This document shows, piece by piece, positions 37,584-45,367 of a stretch of 64,000 nt of DNA. Every line of letters starts with the position of its first letter. Within the stretch, counting starts at the first letter, position 1. A program made the translations under genes and the position numbers. Where the stretch lies: positions 1-64,000 of the forward strand of contig OZ244244.1 in assembly GCA_965217125.1 (NCBI GenBank), in the 5' to 3' direction. The notes below the pieces were generated by a model. That model worked only from the letters and a program-made list of their open reading frames with translations. It was not told the DNA's origin and ran no database searches. The stretch comes from JAAOIF01 sp965217125. Lineage in GTDB: Bacteria; Pseudomonadota; Gammaproteobacteria; PS1; Pseudothioglobaceae.

Positions 37584-38069
37584 TTAGGGTTTTATATAAG
37601 TATAGCCCATTTGTTGCAAGTGGGATAATTCAGCAACGCCGCTGGGAACAATATCCGCTTTACTAACATCATATAGGTCGTCTGCATAACTGATTCTCTT
37701 GCCTCGTAAGGTATTAGCACAAACTTTAAACTCAACACCTTGCGCTTTTAGGCCTGAAATCTTTGCCTGAACAGAGTCTGTGGCATTGCCATATTTTAGT
37801 TTTGTACTCTCAAGTGCATCAGGTTCAAGCAATAGCGAAAGCCCTTTGCCGTGCATCACGATTTTAAAGTCCAAGTTTTCTTTGCCTACTGCATTGATAT
37901 GATTTTGCACATTACGCAAAGCACCTGCTTGGGCTTTTGGATTGTCATAGTTGATATGGTAGACAACTTTTTGTTTGCCATAACGCTCATTTGCCATTGC
38001 ATTGCCAGCAAATAACATTGCCATACCTAAAAATACCAGAATTAAACTTTTTGATTTATATTGTTGCAT
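37584..38069 (-). CDS. Periplasmic DsrE/F-like protein
   Basis: 161 residues. Signal peptide (about 1-27, LILVFLGMAMLFAGNAMA) followed by a DsrE-like alpha/beta domain with KVVYHINYDNPKAQAGALRNVQNHIN, here VVYHINYDNP, and VKFKV-like VEFKVCANTL. The single Cys in VCANTLRG is at the position of the sulfur-carrying Cys of DsrE relatives. Such secreted DsrE-family proteins are common in sulfur oxidisers; a sulfur-relay role is inference. Strong ribosome site AGGAGA. Confidence 0.82.
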   Translation of the reverse strand: MQQYKSKSLILVFLGMAMLFAGNAMANERYGKQKVVYHINYDNPKAQAGALRNVQNHINAVGKENLDFKIVMHGKGLSLLLEPDALESTKLKYGNATDSVQAKISGLKAQGVEFKVCANTLRGKRISYADDLYDVSKADIVPSGVAELSHLQQMGYTYIKP

Positions 38070-38171
38070 TTTCTTTCTCCTAAAATTTCTCCATGTTTTT
38101 TTGTTTGTTAAGATTGCTGGAGGTTAATAATCCTAACACTTGTAGTAATTTATTTATATTTATATAAAAAA

Positions 38172-38200
38172 TTGACCTTAACTAATTAAAATACTACTAT
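38172..38200 (+). promoter_or_regulatory. Candidate promoter of the aldehyde dehydrogenase-BCCT cluster
   Basis: TTGACC (38172-38177) and TACTAT (38195-38200) are separated by 17 bp. It would leave a ~115-nt AT-rich leader before the first gene at 38323. Confidence 0.5.
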
Positions 38201-38322
38201 TTTAATAAACTATATTATAGTTGGGTATTATATTGATTATAATAAGCAAAATAATTTTATCAAATAAAGATTTTTAATAAGATAATGATTATAACAAAAT
38301 ACAATTTTTATAAAAAAACACT

Positions 38323-39768
38323 ATGACATATAATAATAACACTCTGTATATAAACGGAGAATGGCAAAAGAGCGACAATACTGTTAATAATATAAATCCT
38401 TCAGATATAAGTGATAGTATTGGTTGGTTTTCTCAAGCAAGCACTAAACAAGTTCAAGAAGCTATTGATGCGGCAAAAAAAGCTCAAAAAATATGGCAAA
38501 AAACATCATTAGAACATAAACAAAAAGTATTAAATAATATAGGCGACGAGCTTATTAAACGCTGTGATGAGCTTGGCACAATACTATCAAAAGAAGAAGG
38601 CAAAACATTTGCTGAAGGTAGAGGTGAAATTTATCGCTCTGGTCAATTCTTTCAGTATTATGCTGCAGAAGTTCTAAGAAATATGGGTGAGTTAGCGCAG
38701 TCTGTTAGAGATAATGTAAATATCGAAGTTAGCAGAGAGCCACTTGGTGTTGTTGGTATTATTTCACCATGGAATTTTCCAACTGCAACAGCATCTTGGA
38801 AGATAGCCCCAGCTTTAGCATTTGGTAATAGTGTAATATGGAAACCTGCTAATGCAACACCTGCAAGCGCTGTAGAATTAACTAAAATTATTCATAAACA
38901 AGGCCTACCAGCAGGAACTTTTAATTTAGTTTTAGGTAGCGGTTCTAGCGTTGGAGAATGCCTTATAAATTCAAAAGATATTGATGGCATTAGTTTTACA
39001 GGCTCAGTTGATGTTGGAAGGCGTATTGCTCAGGCAACAGCGCTAAATTTTGTAAAATGTCAGTTAGAAATGGGCAGTAAAAACGCATTGGTTATTGCTA
39101 ATGATGCTGATATTAATACTGCAGTAGAAGCTAGTGTATTTGGCTCATTCTCAGGCACAGGTCAAAAATGCACCGCATCATCTCGTTTAATTGTTGAAGA
39201 AGGTATTTATGAGCAATTTTTACAATCTTTAACAAATAGAATAAAAACATTAAAAGTAGGTCATGCACTTGATAAAGACGCATTTTTAGGTCCTGTTGTT
39301 GATGACAAACAATTAGCATCAAATATAGCGTGGGTCAATAGAGCTAAAGAATTAGGCGGTGATTTAGTTTGTGGCGGTGAAAGAATTAATTTAGAGCATA
39401 AAGGATACTATATGCTGCCAACACTATTTACTAATACACAAAATAACTGGGATGTTAATCAAGAAGAGATTTTTGCACCAATGACTTGCATAATAAAAGC
39501 AAAAGATATTGAAGAATCTATTGCAATAGCTAATGACACAAGATTTGGTCTAAGTTCTGGTATAGTTACTACCAGTTTAAAAAATAGTGCATTATTCAAA
39601 CAACAAATACAATCTGGTTGTGTAATGGTAAATCTACCAACATCAGGCACAGATTACCATGTTCCTTTTGGAGGAAGAAAAGAATCAAGTTTTGGCTCCA
39701 GGGAGCAAGGGCAATATGCTAGAGAATTTTATACAATCGTTAAAACCACATATCAAAAATCTTTATAA
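38323..39768 (+). CDS. Aldehyde dehydrogenase, ketoglutarate-semialdehyde type
   Basis: NAD(P)-dependent aldehyde dehydrogenase of 481 residues. Catalytic C283 in GTGQKCTASSR and E249 in QLEMGSKN; PWNFPTA and GTDYHVPFGGRKESS are conserved. Segments such as EGRGEIYRSGQFFQYYAAE and CVMVNLPTSGTDYH match, from memory, a subfamily that includes alpha-ketoglutarate semialdehyde dehydrogenases; succinate semialdehyde or betaine-type aldehydes are alternatives. Arginine is mostly AGA here, unlike the housekeeping genes. Followed by the M19 gene after 3 bp, hence the same operon. Confidence 0.88.
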   Translation: MTYNNNTLYINGEWQKSDNTVNNINPSDISDSIGWFSQASTKQVQEAIDAAKKAQKIWQKTSLEHKQKVLNNIGDELIKRCDELGTILSKEEGKTFAEGRGEIYRSGQFFQYYAAEVLRNMGELAQSVRDNVNIEVSREPLGVVGIISPWNFPTATASWKIAPALAFGNSVIWKPANATPASAVELTKIIHKQGLPAGTFNLVLGSGSSVGECLINSKDIDGISFTGSVDVGRRIAQATALNFVKCQLEMGSKNALVIANDADINTAVEASVFGSFSGTGQKCTASSRLIVEEGIYEQFLQSLTNRIKTLKVGHALDKDAFLGPVVDDKQLASNIAWVNRAKELGGDLVCGGERINLEHKGYYMLPTLFTNTQNNWDVNQEEIFAPMTCIIKAKDIEESIAIANDTRFGLSSGIVTTSLKNSALFKQQIQSGCVMVNLPTSGTDYHVPFGGRKESSFGSREQGQYAREFYTIVKTTYQKSL

Positions 39769-39771
39769 ATT

Positions 39772-40767
39772 ATGCCCATAAATAAAAACAATATGATTAT
39801 AGATGGCCTGCAATATTGTTATTGGGATAGAGACTATTTCTTAAATTTAAAAAATAGTGGCATAACAGCAGTTCATGTAACTTTAGTTTATCATGAAAAT
39901 GCTCGTCAAACTCTTGCTCAGTTTGCCAAATGGAATAGATTATTTGAAGATAATAGTGATCTTATTATGCCTGTTATGAGTGCAGATGATATTCTATTAG
40001 CTAAATCTAACAATAAAGTAGGAATATTTTTTGGCGCGCAAAATTGTAGCCCAATTGATGACGAAATAGGCTTAGTTCAAGTTATGAGAAAATTAGGCTT
40101 ATTAATTATGCAACTTAGTTATAATAACCAAAGTTTATTAGCAACTGGCTGTTATGAGGCAAAAGATAGTGGCATTACTAAATTTGGAAAACAAGTAATA
40201 AGTGAAATGAATAGAGTTGGAATGATTATTGATATGTCCCATAGTTCAGAATTATCAACCCTTGAGGCTATTGAAATATCTCAAAGACCTATTTGTATTA
40301 GCCATGCTAACCCTAGTTTTTGTGCACCTGCAAAAAGAAATAAATCAAATAAAATTATTAAATCTTTAGCTAAAAAAGGTGGTTTATTAGGGTTTAGTTT
40401 ATATCCATTTCATTTGCCAAATGGGAGTAAGTGCACTATTAAAGAATTTTGTAAAATGATAGCAGATGTTGCAGATTTAGTAGGTGTTGAACATTTAGGT
40501 ATTGGTAGTGATTTAGTTACTAATCAACCTAAATCTATTTTAAATTGGATGCGTAATGGTAATTGGTCTAAAATTACTGATTATGGAGAAGGCTCAGTGC
40601 AAAATGCAGGATGGCCAAAACCAGTTAGTTGGTTTGAAGATAGCAACGGATTTAAAAATATTTCAAATGCTTTAAAAGAGTTTGGATTTAAAGAATTAGA
40701 AATTGATTTAATTTTAGGTAAAAACTGGTTTAATTTTTTAAGTAAGGGGTTGTTATCAAATAAATAA
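39772..40767 (+). CDS. Membrane-dipeptidase (M19) family protein lacking canonical metal ligands
   Basis: 331 residues of the renal dipeptidase/amidohydrolase fold. DMSHSSELS and ISHANPSF retain the two family histidines, and GIGSDL the late Asp. The first motif, normally HxD in DGHND, is DGLQYCYWD here, and the bridging Glu region reads FGAQNCSP, with Gln. The same changes (IDGLIIAKWN, GFQNAH), as I remember them, occur in the M19 protein encoded near dimethylglycine genes in Pseudomonas. It is therefore a distinct subfamily and possibly not a dipeptidase. No signal peptide is seen. Confidence 0.8.
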   Translation: MPINKNNMIIDGLQYCYWDRDYFLNLKNSGITAVHVTLVYHENARQTLAQFAKWNRLFEDNSDLIMPVMSADDILLAKSNNKVGIFFGAQNCSPIDDEIGLVQVMRKLGLLIMQLSYNNQSLLATGCYEAKDSGITKFGKQVISEMNRVGMIIDMSHSSELSTLEAIEISQRPICISHANPSFCAPAKRNKSNKIIKSLAKKGGLLGFSLYPFHLPNGSKCTIKEFCKMIADVADLVGVEHLGIGSDLVTNQPKSILNWMRNGNWSKITDYGEGSVQNAGWPKPVSWFEDSNGFKNISNALKEFGFKELEIDLILGKNWFNFLSKGLLSNK

Positions 40768-40786
40768 TGTTGCATGGTGCAATATT
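40766..40786 (+). other. Hairpin after the M19 gene
   Basis: AATGTTGCA and TGCAATATT can form a 9-bp stem (one G-U) with a TGG loop directly at the M19 stop codon, followed by ATTTTAAA. It may stabilise or attenuate the transcript between M19 and BCCT. It is weak as a full terminator. Confidence 0.4.
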
Positions 40787-40814
40787 ATTTTAAACCCCGT
40801 TTTTGAGGAGATAA

Positions 40815-42335
40815 ATGATGGATAGAATAGATAAAAAAATGTTGGATATGCCAACAACAATAATAACTATTGGTTTTTTAGCGTTATTTTGTATACTTGC
40901 GTTATTTGATAGTAAAATGATTTCAAGTTTAGTTAATAGCGGATTTGCTTGGTCAATTAAGTATTTTGGTGCATACTGGCAAATATTATTATTATTAACT
41001 TTTTTAATTGGCTTAGTGCTTGCTATTGGTAGAACTGGCAATGTCAAATTAGGTGCATTAGAAAAACCAGAGTTAGATGACTTTAAGTGGATAGCTATTA
41101 TTTTATGCACCCTACTTGCTGGTGGCGGAGTTTTTTGGGCAGCTGCAGAGCCCATAGCCCATTTTGTTAGCCCTCCACCAACTTTGGACGCTGCTACAAC
41201 TGGTTTTGATAAAGCAATTAACGCCTTAACTCAATCTTTTATGCATTGGGGTTTTCTAGCTTGGGCAATTTTAGGAGTATTAACTTCTATTGTTCTTATG
41301 CACTTGCATTATGATAAAGGGCTGCCTTTAAAACCACGCACACTGCTATATCCGGTATTTGGTGATAAAGCTATAAATGGTCCTTTAGGAATTGTAATAG
41401 ATTCTGTATCACTCATTGCTGTTGCAGCAGGAACTATTGGCCCTATTGGATTTTTAGGATTGCAAGCAAGTTATATGCTAAACTCTTTATTTAGTATTCC
41501 TGATGCTTTTGTAACACAAGCTATAGTAATTATTATTGCAGTAGCGATTTATATTGTTTCAGCACTATCTGGTTTATATAAAGGAATTCAAATTCTTAGT
41601 CGTTTTAATGTAATTTTAGCTCTTGCTTTAATGGCGTGGATTTTATTATTTGGTCCAACTGGGTTTATTATCAATGCTTACTTGCAAGGAGTTGGTAATT
41701 TAATTGATAACTTTATCCCGTTAGCTACTTTTAGAGCAAGCGAAGGCTGGTTAGGTTGGTGGACTGTATTCTTTTGGGGTTGGTTTTTAGGATATGGACC
41801 AGCAATGGCAATCTTTATTGCCAGAATATCACGCGGCAGGCGCATAAGGGAGTTGATTATAGCACTTAGTGTTATTGCTCCGTTAGTAACAATGTTTTGG
41901 TTTACTATTGTAGGCGGCACCGGGCTTGAAAATGAAATTGCAAACCCTGGAACTGTTAGTGAGGCTTTTAAAGGATTTAATCTTCCTGGCGCTTTATTAT
42001 CAATAACAAGCACTCTGCCTGCATCTGGTTTAATATCTATGCTGTTTTTAATATTAACAACAATTTTTATTGTTACAACTGGTGACTCTATAACTTATAC
42101 AATGAGTGCTGTTGTTACTGGTTCTACAGAGCCTAATCCAGTAGTTAGATTAATATTAGGTATTCTTTTAGGTGTTACAGCTATTATATTAATAAGCTTA
42201 GGCTCAGGTGGAATTTCTGCATTGCAATCTTTTATTGTAATTACAGCAGTCCCGGTTTCTGTAATACTATTACCTTCATTATGGAATGCGCCAAAAATAG
42301 CAAGAGATATGGCAAAACAGCAAAAACTATTATAA
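40815..42335 (+). CDS. BCCT-family transporter, variant subfamily
   Basis: Sodium- or proton-coupled importer of trimethylammonium-type compounds (betaine, carnitine, choline relatives). 506 residues, about 12 helices. Conserved ARISRGRRIRE after TM8. The canonical GMGIG sodium motif is replaced by AGGGVFWAAAEP, and the aromatic substrate-box region is WTVFFWGWFLGYGP instead of WTxFYWAWWxxW. It lacks the long C-terminal osmosensor, so it looks like a nutrient importer rather than an osmoregulated one. GAGGAG ribosome site 6 bp upstream. Confidence 0.88.
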   Translation: MMDRIDKKMLDMPTTIITIGFLALFCILALFDSKMISSLVNSGFAWSIKYFGAYWQILLLLTFLIGLVLAIGRTGNVKLGALEKPELDDFKWIAIILCTLLAGGGVFWAAAEPIAHFVSPPPTLDAATTGFDKAINALTQSFMHWGFLAWAILGVLTSIVLMHLHYDKGLPLKPRTLLYPVFGDKAINGPLGIVIDSVSLIAVAAGTIGPIGFLGLQASYMLNSLFSIPDAFVTQAIVIIIAVAIYIVSALSGLYKGIQILSRFNVILALALMAWILLFGPTGFIINAYLQGVGNLIDNFIPLATFRASEGWLGWWTVFFWGWFLGYGPAMAIFIARISRGRRIRELIIALSVIAPLVTMFWFTIVGGTGLENEIANPGTVSEAFKGFNLPGALLSITSTLPASGLISMLFLILTTIFIVTTGDSITYTMSAVVTGSTEPNPVVRLILGILLGVTAIILISLGSGGISALQSFIVITAVPVSVILLPSLWNAPKIARDMAKQQKLL

Positions 42336-42363
42336 GTTTTAATTAAGGTTATAACCTATCTAC

Positions 42364-42410
42364 ACAAACATCCATCATTTTTATATTTTAAGAAAATGAT
42401 GGATATTTGT
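42364..42410 (+). promoter_or_regulatory. Long hairpin covering the start of the 540-residue gene
   Basis: The 18-nt arm at 42364-42381 pairs with 42393-42410 (17 Watson-Crick pairs and one G-U), with an 11-nt loop. The 3' arm contains both candidate ATG codons (42396 and 42399) of the next gene. It could lower translation of the downstream pair, act as an RNA switch, or partly terminate transcription after the transporter gene. No T-run follows, which argues against a classic terminator. Confidence 0.7.
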
Positions 42411-44018
42411 AGATTAGGCTCAATGCATCAAAGCAGATTAAGTTTTGTAAGGGTTTTTGTGCGTTTAATGTTTGAAAATAGTTGGAAGATAACTAAAGAC
42501 AGATGGGAACTTGATAAAAATGGCTACGGTGTTTGTAGTTATCAATTTAAAACAAAAAAAGAAACTTATCATTTAGTTTTATTTCCTCAGTATATTAGCA
42601 ACGAGCAAAGAAATGATAGAGTTGTTGCTGAAAAATGGGATGTAACTTTTGCCTTAGTTTCTGGTGAAATTGATGAGGCAATAATTAGCCAGTTAAAAAC
42701 TAGCGTTCCATTGCAAGAATATGGTAGAAATAATAATAAAGTTATTGTTTTATCAAGAGCTAATAAAAGCCTTAGAGTATTTGAACACATAATTGATAGC
42801 CTATCCTGTGGTAGGCAGCCAGATATACAGATACTTGACAAAGTAGGCTATATACTACGAACAACAGCAGTATATGGTAACGGTAAATTTGGCATTCAAG
42901 ATTTTAGTAACTTATCTAATAAAGAAGCTTTTAAACTACCATTTTGCGCTCAAATGTGTGCTTTATACATATTAAGACAATTTAGTTTTGATTTAGTTGA
43001 CTTTTTAGCAAAACAGCGAAATAAAAAAAATGCCACAACTTTATGCAAAGAATATAAAAAATACTTAGGAATTGGCAATGCGACTGGTTTAGGTATGTCG
43101 TTATTTTTAATAAATCACCCAAAAATAATAGATAACTGGATGTATGTTAAAAAAACTGCATTATCACAAATTATTAAAACCAAAGTTACTGAAAAAAATA
43201 AAAATTATATAATAAAATTACTAAAACGCGCCAGCTTATATCTTAAAGAAATAAATACTATTGATGACAATCAAAGTGCTGCTAATCTACAAGCAAGCTG
43301 TGAAATTATAAAAATTATAACTTATATCAAACAAACTCCAATTATAAAATTTAATTGGCAAACATTTATAAATGCAAACCAAGATTATAGTTTTGAAGCA
43401 CAAGAAGCAGTTATATCTTGCATATTAGAATTATATCCACAAATAGTAGATAAATTTCAAAATAATATGAGTGTCAGTGAAGATACTAACAGTATTAATA
43501 ATGTTAGTATTGCTAACTTAAAATCATTAATTGAAAAAAAATATCAATGGGCTATATCAATAGACTTTGGCAAAGATGAAAATAACTATTGGTTTTGGTA
43601 TGTATCAAAAAATAAACAAGAACCAAGATTAGGAATAAGAGGCAAAGACCGTGGCGATAAATTAGAATTACCGCTTGATATTGCTAGACAAGTTAGTCAC
43701 TTATACAAAAAAATACAAACAATTAACCAAAATTCTTCTTTGGTTGATTTTTTAATAAAAAATCCAAAATTTACTACAATTGCTAGAAGAACCTGGACTA
43801 TGGGTAACTGTCAAATGGGAGAGATTAAGCTAAATTCATTGGCTAAAGATTTTACTCCAATACATTTATTGCGTTGCAAATTATCCATTTTAGGTGCTAC
43901 CAAATTTGACCCAAGATCAGATCGATGGGTGCGAGTTACTTTTTTTCAAAATGCCCCTATTATTAACGCAGTAAATGATGATGACTGGTTATTTTCACTT
44001 ACACCAAAACAACAATGA
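42396..44018 (+). CDS. Conserved protein of unknown function in the BCCT cluster
   Basis: 540 residues, cytoplasmic, no membrane segment or signal peptide. I do not recognise an enzyme family. Landmarks are ICRLGSMHQSRLSFVR at the N-terminus, VLSRANKSLRVFEHIID, YILRTTAVYGNGKFG, GNATGLGMSLFLINHP, WFWYVSKNKQEPRLG, and the closing HLLRCKLSILGATKFDPRSD followed by RWVRVTFFQ. Well-separated conserved-looking blocks suggest an enzyme. From memory, similar proteins occur next to DUF3726 genes in alphaproteobacteria. Either ATG (42396 or 42399) may start it; both are within a hairpin. ATGA overlap with the next gene. Confidence 0.75.
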   Translation: MMDICRLGSMHQSRLSFVRVFVRLMFENSWKITKDRWELDKNGYGVCSYQFKTKKETYHLVLFPQYISNEQRNDRVVAEKWDVTFALVSGEIDEAIISQLKTSVPLQEYGRNNNKVIVLSRANKSLRVFEHIIDSLSCGRQPDIQILDKVGYILRTTAVYGNGKFGIQDFSNLSNKEAFKLPFCAQMCALYILRQFSFDLVDFLAKQRNKKNATTLCKEYKKYLGIGNATGLGMSLFLINHPKIIDNWMYVKKTALSQIIKTKVTEKNKNYIIKLLKRASLYLKEINTIDDNQSAANLQASCEIIKIITYIKQTPIIKFNWQTFINANQDYSFEAQEAVISCILELYPQIVDKFQNNMSVSEDTNSINNVSIANLKSLIEKKYQWAISIDFGKDENNYWFWYVSKNKQEPRLGIRGKDRGDKLELPLDIARQVSHLYKKIQTINQNSSLVDFLIKNPKFTTIARRTWTMGNCQMGEIKLNSLAKDFTPIHLLRCKLSILGATKFDPRSDRWVRVTFFQNAPIINAVNDDDWLFSLTPKQQ

Positions 44019-44740
44019 ACTCAAATATTACAAAATCAATAAAAGTATCTTGTGATGAGATTAAAGTAACTTGTTATAAGGCGTATTTTGCTTTATATAG
44101 GAAAAATGGTGAAGCACATAAAGTTGCTAACATTGTTGTTAATAATGAAATTATAGGATTAAAAGGAGTTAATTATTTTGCAAAAACCTTAAATTATTTA
44201 AAAAACTGTGATGATTTAACTATTGACTTAGCCACAACCAATAATAAAGTAGTCGCCGACTTAAAAAATTGTAGTGTGATTGAAAGCATTACTATTTTAC
44301 TGGATTATATCTTAAATATTTTATCAAACAACAGTAGCGCTACTTTAATCATAACTAATACTAATAGTCGTTGGTTTTGTATTGGCGCGCTAATGGATCT
44401 GGCAAAAAACCACAATATTAACATAGTTGCCAAATGGTCAGATACTAACAATCATAATACTGTAGTATGTAATTTTCAATCTGGCAGCATTTATCCAAAT
44501 ATATATGCAGATAATTATGCCAAAAAACCTCAACCACTAACTATATTATTTAACAAAAACAAAACTGCGGATAACACTCTGCCTTTAATATATAGTGAAG
44601 AAAAACTTAAAAAAACCCAACAACAAAATATTAAACAAGGCATAAATATTAATATAGAAGATTTTAAAATTATCCAAAAATTTGCATCAGCAATTTTAGT
44701 TGAAGAAACAAAAGAATCATACAAAGATGCCGGTGAATAA
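44015..44740 (+). CDS. DUF3726-like protein
   Basis: 241 residues, no signal peptide. The N-terminus (SCDEIKVTCYKAYFAL, GEAHKVANIV) and the C-terminus (FASAILVEETKESYKDAGE) fit the pattern I associate with DUF3726 proteins (E-x-x-A-x-K-A near the start, T-x-x-S-x-x-x-GAG near the end), though this copy is divergent. Function unknown. It overlaps the 540-residue gene by 4 bp, so the two products are probably made in linked amounts and may form a complex. Confidence 0.65.
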   Translation: MNSNITKSIKVSCDEIKVTCYKAYFALYRKNGEAHKVANIVVNNEIIGLKGVNYFAKTLNYLKNCDDLTIDLATTNNKVVADLKNCSVIESITILLDYILNILSNNSSATLIITNTNSRWFCIGALMDLAKNHNINIVAKWSDTNNHNTVVCNFQSGSIYPNIYADNYAKKPQPLTILFNKNKTADNTLPLIYSEEKLKKTQQQNIKQGININIEDFKIIQKFASAILVEETKESYKDAGE

Positions 44741-44796
44741 AATCAAAGCAAAAATAATTACAATCTAATCCTAATTATTGTGATTTATTAGGTGTT

Positions 44797-45003
44797 TTAT
44801 TGTTTTGCCAATTGCTTTGATATTTCTATATCTTGCTTTATCAACGAATTAACAGTTGCATTTAGCGAAAAATTAGTTTGTTTAATATTTTTTATAAAAA
44901 ACTGCTTAACATCATCATCAAGATAAACAGGGATATTTAACTTCTCAATCGGTCTATAAAACTTAGCCTGTTGTGCATTTGTAAAATCATATTCTTTTTT
45001 CAT
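44797..45003 (-). CDS. Orphan antitoxin-like protein (partner of BrnT-type toxins)
   Basis: 68 residues from ATG 45003, chosen because AAGAGG lies 8 bp upstream; an upstream GTG at 45012 is less likely. MKKEYDFTNAQQAKFY, then RPIEKLNIPVYLDDDVKQFF, then a C-terminal NATVNSLIKQDIE helix fit a ribbon-helix-helix/CopG-like antitoxin family that, from memory, often follows BrnT toxins. The toxin just upstream is reduced to 20 codons (listed separately). Confidence 0.7.
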   Translation of the reverse strand: MKKEYDFTNAQQAKFYRPIEKLNIPVYLDDDVKQFFIKNIKQTNFSLNATVNSLIKQDIEISKQLAKQ

Positions 45004-45062
45004 ATTAAACACCTCTTATGATAAATTTGTTTTTCTTTATTTGTGTCCCATTCAAAATTCAT
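45000..45062 (-). pseudogene. BrnT-like toxin relic (20 codons)
   Basis: The frame MNFEWDTNKEK matches the conserved start of BrnT toxins (M-x-F-E-W-D-x-N-K), but it reaches a stop after 20 codons (QIYHKRCLI). About 70 residues of the normal toxin are missing. The stop TGA overlaps the antitoxin ATG (ATGA), as in an intact toxin-antitoxin pair, suggesting an internal deletion that kept translational coupling. Confidence 0.65.
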
Positions 45063-45367
45063 CGTTAAATTTTAGCATATTTTAATTTATTTGACCCTAA
45101 TTTACTTTAATTTACTGTTTGTGCGGTTGGTAATGCGACTTCAGTCGCATCTATGCTTGCATTTACATAACTAAAGTCTGCTTTTCTGGTGGATATGAGG
45201 CGATTGAAATCGCCTTTCCAGATAGTATTTTCTTTTGGAAATGGGGGAAGCGCACTCTGACCATAATTTATTCTAATTTATTTGGTATTATTAATCTAAG
45301 TGTGAATAATAACACATTAGAGATAATTATTTTTGGATGTTTTTGTTAGGGTGATTTTTCAGTGCAA
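45063..45367. other. Gene-free stretch with a REPIN-like element
   Basis: About 300 bp between the antitoxin region and the phospholipase-like gene. Apart from the two hairpins listed next I see no coding sequence. Confidence 0.6.
45133..45222. repeat. REPIN-like pair of inverted palindromes
   Basis: First palindrome ATGCGACT-TC-AGTCGCAT at 45133-45150; second AGGCGATT-GA-AATCGCCT at 45198-45215. Each has a perfect 8-bp stem. Read on the opposite strand, the second has the same GCGA-TTCA-TCGC core as the first, so the two units are in inverted orientation, as in REPIN doublets. Outer TCTGG (45185-45189) and CCAGA (45218-45222) extend the second stem. Confidence 0.75.

Noticed and set aside
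45133..45222. Start of a CRISPR array
   Set aside because: Only two palindromes in opposite orientation with unequal sequence; no regular spacers or cas genes.
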